Position numbers and translations under genes: made by a program. 64,000 bases of DNA from Adineta ricciae (Eukaryota; Rotifera; Eurotatoria; Adinetida; Adinetidae). Numbering within the stretch: the first letter of the stretch is position 1; each line of letters begins with the position of its first letter. Of the stretch, positions 57,015 to 64,000 are shown one piece after another. Under the pieces are notes generated by a model. The model was not told the DNA's origin, made no database searches, and saw only the letters and a program-made list of their open reading frames with translations. The stretch lies in contig CAJNOJ010000049.1 in the NCBI GenBank assembly GCA_905250025.1, positions 434,001 through 498,000 of the forward strand, written 5' to 3'.

Positions 57015-58751
57015 ATGAACCTTTCAAATAGCAGTAGTTTAAATTTACTCGATTTACCCAATGAAATTCTACTCCTTATTTTTAACAAATTGAATACCGT
57101 AGATGTGTTCTATTCATTGATCGATATTAATGACCGATTTAATCAATTGTTATTCAGTTCACTTGATATTAGTCATTTTGACATGACAACTATGTCCATG
57201 GAATCTTATTATGATCGTGCGTTTTCAATAGATGATGCTCTTCTTGCAAGAATCTACAAAGAACTTTCACCTCGACTATCTCATGAACTAACGCAGCTGA
57301 CTGTTGAAGAGAATTCGATGGAATACATTCTAAAGAATACTGCTTGTCCCAAACTTCATTCATTGTCGCTTGTCAATTTTCAAGAAGAAACTCTCCTTCA
57401 ATCTTTAACAGGTTTATAGTCCCATCATCAGTTTCATTTTCTTGATTTATTAACAAAGTGTTCTTTGCCTCTCTTGTTTGCAGCTAATTCAATTCTTCGG
57501 CTTCTTCTCGCACAGCAAATTACACATCTTACAATTGATGTTCCATATGATCCACAAATTGAATCTTACGATGTTCTGTCAAATGTATTTCTATTGATCT
57601 TATCTTTATGTGAAAGACTGGTTTATTTGAACGTTGGTCAAGTCTATTCTGATTGTAATGCGTTCATTTCAACTGACAACCTTCCACCACTAAACTGTGT
57701 TCCTGCAACTTTAACTACCTTAAAAATTAATGTGGCAACCTTTGATGATTGTCTTTATCTTGTTGAATATCTCAAATCTCTTTCAACTTTGATCGTCAAT
57801 GTGAAGAAAATAGCTTTAAAACTGTCAAACATCAGAAATACGGTAAATAACAATTGAACTGTCGTGTCCTCAGCAGCAGAATATGAAGGATTATTTCTAT
57901 TGCAGGGAGAAATACGCAATCTAAAGTGTTTCTCATTGATTTCGATAGATTATACAATTCATTATGATGATCAAGTTGTTCCACTCCTTCGCCGAATGAT
58001 CGATCTCAACGAGTTGACATTATTCTTAACAGTTCTCGAATCGTTCTCAACATATGTCGATGGCGTTCGATTATACAACGAAATTCTTGTTTATCTTAGA
58101 AAACTGAATAAATTTACTTTCAGTATTAACACAGGTGTTATCAATGAAAATGTGATAATTGATCTCCCATCACAAAGAGATGTTATACAAAGTTTCATGG
58201 GAAGAAAAAGCGAACAAATTGGTGCATATGTTGATTATAGAAAACATGACAATGTAGGCATTTCACGTGTTTATTCACTGCCATATCAATTTGAATATCT
58301 TGCTATGGTTGGCAGTTCGTTTCCTGGTGGTGCATTTCGAAATGTTCAATATTTATTAATGAGTGATGGAAATTCTTTTGAACATAGTTTATTCGTATTT
58401 ATCTCTCAAGAACGTCCACTTCTGAAAAGGCTACAAATTGACAATTGTCATCCACAAAAGATGAAGACACATGCACCGGCATTGATTAAATTTCCTTATC
58501 TTATCTTACTCGATCTGACATCAGCACATTTAGATTATGTTGAACAATTTCTTTGTGATAAAGTTACATGTCTACCATCGTTGTTGGACTTATGCATCAC
58601 GTACGAATTACTCACCACTGTGACAAACAATTTTACCAATGAATCGATGCGTCGAAATTGTGCTCAATTGAAGAGACTTCATACCAGTTCGACGATTCAT
58701 GCGGATAAGTTGCATCATTATTTTCCTTTGTTGCGAAGGATATCTTATTAG
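57015..58751 (+). CDS. F-box protein with leucine-rich repeat-like region
   Basis: Exons 57015-57411, 57484-57842 and 57906-58751 join in phase to 533 residues; the second intron is best read as ending in TATTGCAG. The N terminus is an F-box (LNLLDLPNEILLLIFNKLNTVDVFYSLI). Leucine-rich segments follow (LTQLTVEE, CPKLHSLSLVNF, LTTLKINVATFDDCLYLVEY, LKRLQIDNC). It has the same layout as the gene at 31335-33116, but low similarity beyond the F-box. A likely SCF substrate receptor; the substrate is unknown. The DNA around 59908-60090 is a decayed copy of part of exon 2 of this gene or a close relative. Confidence 0.8.
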
Positions 58752-59907
58752 AATCAGTTTCAATAAAATGAAAAGACTTTGTAAATGTGCGTGCACTTTT
58801 GTTTGTCTGACGTCCAATGGTAAGACTTGTTATTTTCATTGTCCTATGATTAAGAATCTATCTTTGAAGATATACGATCACAGGTTGGAGTAGGTGATGA
58901 AAGTCTGTGTAACTGTCCTAGCAATTTGTTTCAAATCCATTTGTTTTCGATAAAGAAAAACAGATCATTAAAGGTAGTCCTTTTCTGTTCCGTTCACCTT
59001 GTTGAATGGTGTTTATTCGTAAGTGATAGACAAAGAAGAAGACGAAGGAAACAGTAACATAAGAAACTTTCTTGTGAACATATGTTAATGATAACTTTGA
59101 GTGCTTTTTCGCCTTTTGATGCGACGACAACTTCATTCATCGTACCATTTTCAGTTGGTTTCGTGTTTAACTTCAATTGGAATTGAAGATGTACTATGAC
59201 ATAGTCTACATTTGTTGAGAATTGAGTTCCCGCGCTCTCACCCTCGACAGACGGAACAACCTACAAGAAACATTTTTGACTGACTTCAAGACAAATTTGT
59301 GTTTGCATTTGGTTCTGAATGCAGTCGTTTTTTTTTACATCTGTTCGAGTCATTGTTCATAATGCTCAATTTTCGATTGATGATTTTGTCCAACGTATCC
59401 AGAACTCACTCTCTCAGGAATTGAAAATTCCGAACTTTTCTTCGTAGTTTTTCAAGATTTCCCCTATTTTGGTGAATAACAGATGCAATTCTTAAGTCAG
59501 CAATTGCACGGTCGAGTTGAGCATATGTCTCTTGGAGTATTTTCTATGCCTGTAGTTCCTGCAGAAAAGCAACTATTGAAAAAATACATCTAACATGAAC
59601 ATGTTTTTATCGTACGTTATCTCGACTCTCGTAAAGGTTTTTGAATAACTGAACAAATGGCATGCTTTTTTCCTATTCGTGTCGTGTATGTTAATGAATG
59701 AACAAAGAGGACAGCTATGCACATTAATCGAATACAAAGGAAAGCAGAAATCAACGAAATTGCCAGGACCATGTGAAAACGCTCGCCATCTTGTCATAAC
59801 CATTATTGTTTTGTATAATTGATTTCATTCTTTGAAGAATCTACGTACAATTTTTACATCAGATTCGTCAACAATTAAATGTGCTAACTATTGGATAGAA
59901 CTTGATA
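58752..59907. other. Intergenic, no supported gene
   Basis: Downstream of the F-box gene; several frames of 60-76 codons on both strands without motifs. It may contain more decayed F-box sequence, which I cannot align. Confidence 0.4.
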
Positions 59908-60090
59908 AATCTTACAATTGATATTCTATATGATTCGGAATGAGACGTATAAAGTTCTGTCAAGTATATTTAGATCGATTTTATCTGTGTATGAAAGTCG
60001 GCCTTATTTGATTACTAGTCACGTGTATTCTAATCGTAATGCGTTTATTACAATTCACAAGCTTCCACCGCCAGACTGCGGTCCTAGATA
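59908..60090 (+). pseudogene. Decayed F-box gene fragment
   Basis: Aligns at the DNA level with exon 2 of the F-box gene (about 57529-57715): CTTACAATTGATATTCTATA against CTTACAATTGATGTTCCATA; AAGTTCTGTCAAGTATATTTA against ATGTTCTGTCAAATGTATTTC; TATTCTAATCGTAATGCGTTT against TATTCTGATTGTAATGCGTTC; then CTTCCACCGCCAGACTGCGG. Frameshifts and stops break the frame. Right after it, TTATTTTCCTTTCCTG resembles the gene's last codons (TTATTTTCCTTTGTTG), as if the middle had been deleted. Confidence 0.75.
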
Positions 60091-60663
60091 TTATTTTCCT
60101 TTCCTGTAAGAAGTGTTCGATCAAAACTTTTCTCAATAAAAGAAATAGAAGTCGCGTAATTGTAGTGCTATTTGAATTCACAAAAGGATAGTGTTCGTAT
60201 TATATGATTTATTCGGTTGTTAATATTCAGAGTGAAGTATTCAATCAACGAAACGTTCACATGGGAACTTGTTAGTAACTAATGTTCACTTCGTTCTCAA
60301 ACAATAAAGAGATATCTTCCTCGATGATGTTTGCTCATTATGTCTGTCATTTCGCCATTGCATTAGATATTCTTCATCACTCTTCTGATCTTATCATTGA
60401 TGATTATGTTTGCGTTCTCTCTAGTTGAACTCATGATTTCATTTTCAGTAGTTTGTCTTTATTTATGTTTATATCTTTAATGATATGATCAAGCGCGAGG
60501 CAAAAAACAGAAGAAGAGGAAGAAGAAGAACTTTGCATATAAGTATATGATGAATTTGTTCTTCTCTTACACTTGTGTTATTTCTCGTCGAATGTGATTG
60601 AGCTGTACAATGTGAACGAGACAAACGACAAGATTGAGAGAATCGAATAAAAATGTTCACACA
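60091..60663. other. Spacer between F-box fragment and FAM193 3' end
   Basis: Contains a purine-rich GAAGAGGAAGAAGAAGAA tract near 60510-60530, probably in the 3' UTR of the minus-strand gene. No gene seen. Confidence 0.45.
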
Positions 60664-63600
60664 TCAAGCTTGGCGGACGAAGCAGCGATCAACATTGACT
60701 TGCACTTTTTCACGTGTTTCCAACGGGACACTTTCCAAACAAAACCTAAGCAAAACCAGAAGTTAGAAGTGAACGAACCGTTCGTTGTCTTGAGCTTACT
60801 TTTTAAAATCTTCAATTTCTTTGTCAAGCGCATCCATCTCATTTGCATCATTATCTTGTGAAATCATGCCAAGGCCAATAAAATGTTCTTCGAAAAAGAA
60901 GAGATCAGTAACGAAAGAAGAACTAAAACTATTTTAATGAATTTACCTGCAAATCCATTTGATAATAGATTTGTTGGTGTCATTGATGGTGGAATAGTAA
61001 GACTAGCACCACTATGAAATGGATCGTATAGAGGAAAATCATTGGATGCTGTTGATGACTGAAGCGGGAGTGATTGTTCCTGAGGATAGTTCCATTGAGA
61101 ATCATGCGTATTCGTCATAGGCGTATCATTCCATGCTGAGGTTGAACCACTAGCAGCGTAATTCATCGGCGAATAGAGCGGAAACGGCACGTTGTTTGTT
61201 GAATAAGACCATGGTTCGGGTGATGGTCGTTGAATGCAACGAGATGATGTATTATTAACAGAGCCAGGCGCTGGAGAGAATGATGGACTGGGCCGTTGCA
61301 CTGGGCCTGGCGCCGGCGGCGGAATGATGGACGACTGAGACGGTTGAGGTAAGAGATAGTCGTTCGGATCCCAATAGAGAGATGAGGGTGGAATGGTAGA
61401 TGTACCATTGGAAGTTACTGGAGCTACAAGAGAAGAAGAAGGTGATAGTACTGATGACTGAGTCGGTAGATAAGATGGTGTTGTCTGGAGCATAGTAATC
61501 GCTGACGATGATAATGGCAACGTGGAAGGTGTAGCTGGTGGCGGTGTTACTAAATAAAAAGATGAAAATGCTACAACAGATTCATGAACATCACTGTATC
61601 ATACCTAGAGAGTGATCCTGAACATGAGTACTAGTCCAAAGATTCGACGGAGGTTGGACACTTGGTGACGATTGAATCTTTGACACATTCTGAGAGCGCG
61701 GCGGAACTATTGCTGTTGGTTGTGGTTTATTAGAATTTATTGGCGTTTCTACCAGAATAGTCGATGTTGTAACAGTTGGTGACATCACTTTTTGTTGGGC
61801 AGCAGACAGACCATTCGTCGATGAAACGGTTTTCTTTGTATGAGTTGTTGTTTGTGGTTGTGGTGGCCGACTTTGTTTGACATTCGCTGGCGGCACGACG
61901 GGTGGAATAGGTGCCGCAAGTAACGATGGCACAGATGCTGTTGGTGGTTTGTGTTTACTTTGTTTACGTGAGATTGTTATCCAATTCACTTCCTCTTCTG
62001 GAGCATCGAAATTCTCACTTACAAGATCAGCGTCACTTCGAGCTGATTTAGGTTCCTGAGTTAACGAAATGGAAGCAGAAGAAACGGGAGGCGCTGTAGT
62101 GGTCGACTTTGACGATGTTGTGTTAATTGAATTAGAGCTAGACGGCGGTACTGGTAGTTCAATACCTTTGGCAGCTTCTGTTTGTTTTTGTTGCTGCTGT
62201 TGTTCTAACTTTAATTTGGCCTTTTGTTTTCGTTTTGACAAAGGTTGTTGATTTTCGACAGCAGAAGTCGATGACGCAATCGACGGTGCTTTCGATGAGG
62301 ATGAAGATGAAGCACTACGAGACGGTTGTTGAGAAGAACTATTGTCGAAAAAGATGACTCTAATAGAATTCGTTAGGATCTAGAAAAACACCTACGCTGA
62401 CTGTTGGATAGAACTGGAGCCATTTTGTTTTTTCTGACTTGTCTGTTGTTGTTCTTTATTGCTCATTTTTACTTCTTCAGTCTGGTTATTAACTTTTGCT
62501 TGTTTATCTTTTTTCTTTTTGTTCTTTTTCGATGTAGATTCTTGCGCTGCTGGCGATGATGTAGTCACTGTTTGTGTTTGAGACGCATTATTATTCGGTG
62601 AAAATGTTTCGAGTCCATCAATAAATCGAACTAAATCATCGATATCATTTTTATTCACAGGACACGGTTTTGCCTTCGTATTATCCGATGCAGGTTGTTT
62701 TTTATCGTTTGCTGTTGGTGCTTTCTTCTGTTGTTCTTCTTTTGCTAAAGTTTCTTGTTGTTCAGTTTGATTCTTCACAGTTCTTTTTTTAATTTTCAAC
62801 TGTAAACGTTCTTTCATTTCTACGTTACGTTGATTAAAAGCACCTGTGATCGTCGCACCCATTACTGATGTTGTTGTTGTTGTTGTTGTTGCATTACCAG
62901 GTAGAGCCATACATGTTACACAACTTGCAATGGGTCCGTTGCTTAAATTTGGTGCTGATGATAGATGAAGGCACGCTGACGACGACGAGGACGAAGATGA
63001 AGACGTTGATGAGCATGTTCGACTTTCGGAATATTCACAACAGCAAAAGTCACAGTGCTTGTTACTATCATTAGTCGGTAGATTTCGTTTTTGTTGATGA
63101 TGGTAATGGTGATGATGGTGTTGCTGTTGTTGTTGAGCAAGGAAGTTTTGTAATGCTTCACTTGTTTTTGATGGTAATAAATGTTTCGCAGCAGCTGCTG
63201 ATGCTGTTGTTGATGATGAAGATGAATCCACACAAGTTTGAGAATGTAATGATGATAAGATTGAATGTAATGCTGCTTCAGACACTTCACTATTCGACGC
63301 CGCATTTCGAAGAAGACGATCTAAGTCATTGTAAGCTGCTGATGATGAATCAGATTTGGATGAAGAGTTCAAAAATGAATGTGAGCTGTTTGCCGTACCT
63401 AGGAAAAAGTCCTTGTTTTATGCTTGATTCGAACATGAAAATACGAACTCAGTGATGGTTCATTCGTTGTTGAGCGTTGTTGTTTCGTTTTTTTAAATTG
63501 TTGATTATCCTTTTTTCTTCCACTGTTTAAACATTCTCCATTTCCTAGACCCGTTAGTTCATTGAAAAGTGCTTCAGCTATTTTCTGACCGCCATGTTCA

Positions 63601-63991
63601 GTTGACTTTACACCCGGTTTTCGAGTTAGATTGATACTCAATCGCGTTTGACCTGTCGATGTCGTGGTTTTCGCTGCTGTTAATGTAGTTGTCGAGCAAC
63701 CTGATGAGGACGATGACGAAGATGTTAGGTTATAACAATCATTCGAGTCAGTCGATGTGATTGAACCGAATGTACCAGCAGTGAACGAAACGGATTGAAT
63801 TTTTGCGGAAAGATCAGCAATCGAATTTGGTAGCACTAAATCTGCAGGGATGGATTTTTTCGGAAGTTGAGATGTGCTTGTTGTTGAATTTGATTGAGTA
63901 GAAAGTTGTTCTTTGCGACGATGAGATGATTTACTTGATTTCGATTTAGTAGACGAGGACTTTTTCGAAGGTACATCAGGCGATGAAGAAA
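60664..63991 (-). CDS. FAM193: FAM193 homologue, 3' part
   Basis: Six exons (63991-63449, 63398-62396, 62359-61605, 61549-60947, 60887-60800, 60745-60664) join in phase; the first begins at an acceptor, so the 5' part lies beyond the window. About 1,020 codons are seen. Most of it is Ser/Gln/Thr/Asn-rich and disordered with charged patches (SKKNKKKKDKQAKVNN). Two points identify it: a Cys cluster HCDFCCCEYSESRTC like the FAM193 CxFCxCE motif, and the terminal EIEDFKKFCLESVPLETREK, matching the FAM193A/B C-terminal domain (VEEFKRFCxDSVP). FAM193 proteins are poorly understood nuclear or cytoplasmic factors. Homopolymer runs of CAG/CAA and TCA/TCG codons are prominent. Confidence 0.82.
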
Positions 63992-64000
63992 CTAAATATG

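Noticed and set aside
62943..63455. Frames of 100-120 codons in both directions within the FAM193 region
   Set aside because: Shadows of the TCA/CAG-type repeats; the called frame has the FAM193 motifs and correct splice phases.
1..64000. CRISPR arrays, operons of bacterial type, rRNA or tRNA genes
   Set aside because: No regularly spaced direct repeats, no Shine-Dalgarno-linked gene chains, and no cloverleaf or rRNA-like sequence noticed; the intron-rich genes show it is eukaryotic.

Overview
The window looks like nuclear DNA of a bdelloid-type rotifer. It is AT-rich and gene-dense. Typical introns are about 30-80 bp with GT-AG ends, and genes with clear animal orthologues (SEC31, XRCC4, FAM32A, SMIM12, FAM193, BRI3, a nicotinamide riboside kinase) sit between orphan 7TM receptors, F-box/LRR genes, B-box/SPRY genes and pentapeptide-repeat membrane proteins of the sort that are expanded in bdelloids. 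The species assignment is inference; the gene models are read directly from splice signals and reading frames.

Layout. 1-6216: 3' end of a membrane protein, an intronless isochorismatase-like hydrolase, an orphan GPCR (minus) and a CDK1/2-like kinase in nine exons. 7208-9629: two IRG-like GTPase genes head to head; one is intact with a membrane anchor and the other has a stop codon and damaged GTP-binding motifs. 10062-16553: a short-chain dehydrogenase (minus), then BRI3 and SEC31 in tandem (plus). 17049-21471: a pentameric ligand-gated channel without the Cys-loop cysteines, then three unrecognised plus-strand genes. 23094-28696: a type II glycosyltransferase, a degenerate Rab-like GTPase, possible last exons of a minus-strand gene, and a papain-like protease. 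29031-35119: a GPCR, an F-box/LRR gene and a type II membrane protein with an extracellular beta-sandwich-like domain.

35197-45182: a nicotinamide riboside kinase and a four-TM protein lie head to head, followed by a run of five minus-strand genes in transcription order FAM32A, XRCC4, NZF-RING-IBR ubiquitin ligase, B-box/SPRY, SMIM12, spaced 108-268 bp apart. XRCC4, a non-homologous end-joining factor, carries a 3.1 kb intron that encloses a complete RING-B-box gene on the other strand. 46836-56102: a secreted protein, a C2-like protein, a two-repeat cysteine-rich secreted peptide, a membrane-anchored pentapeptide-repeat protein, a GPCR and a possible PIN-like/zinc-finger protein between two diverged direct repeats. 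57015-63991: an F-box/LRR gene, a decayed fragment of a relative of it, and a FAM193 homologue that runs off the right edge.

One pattern runs through the window: about twenty genes have a pyrimidine-rich 3' splice acceptor 0-23 nt before the start codon, often with no room for an upstream exon. This fits spliced-leader trans-splicing, which is known from rotifers, and makes the FAM32A-to-SMIM12 run a candidate polycistronic unit.
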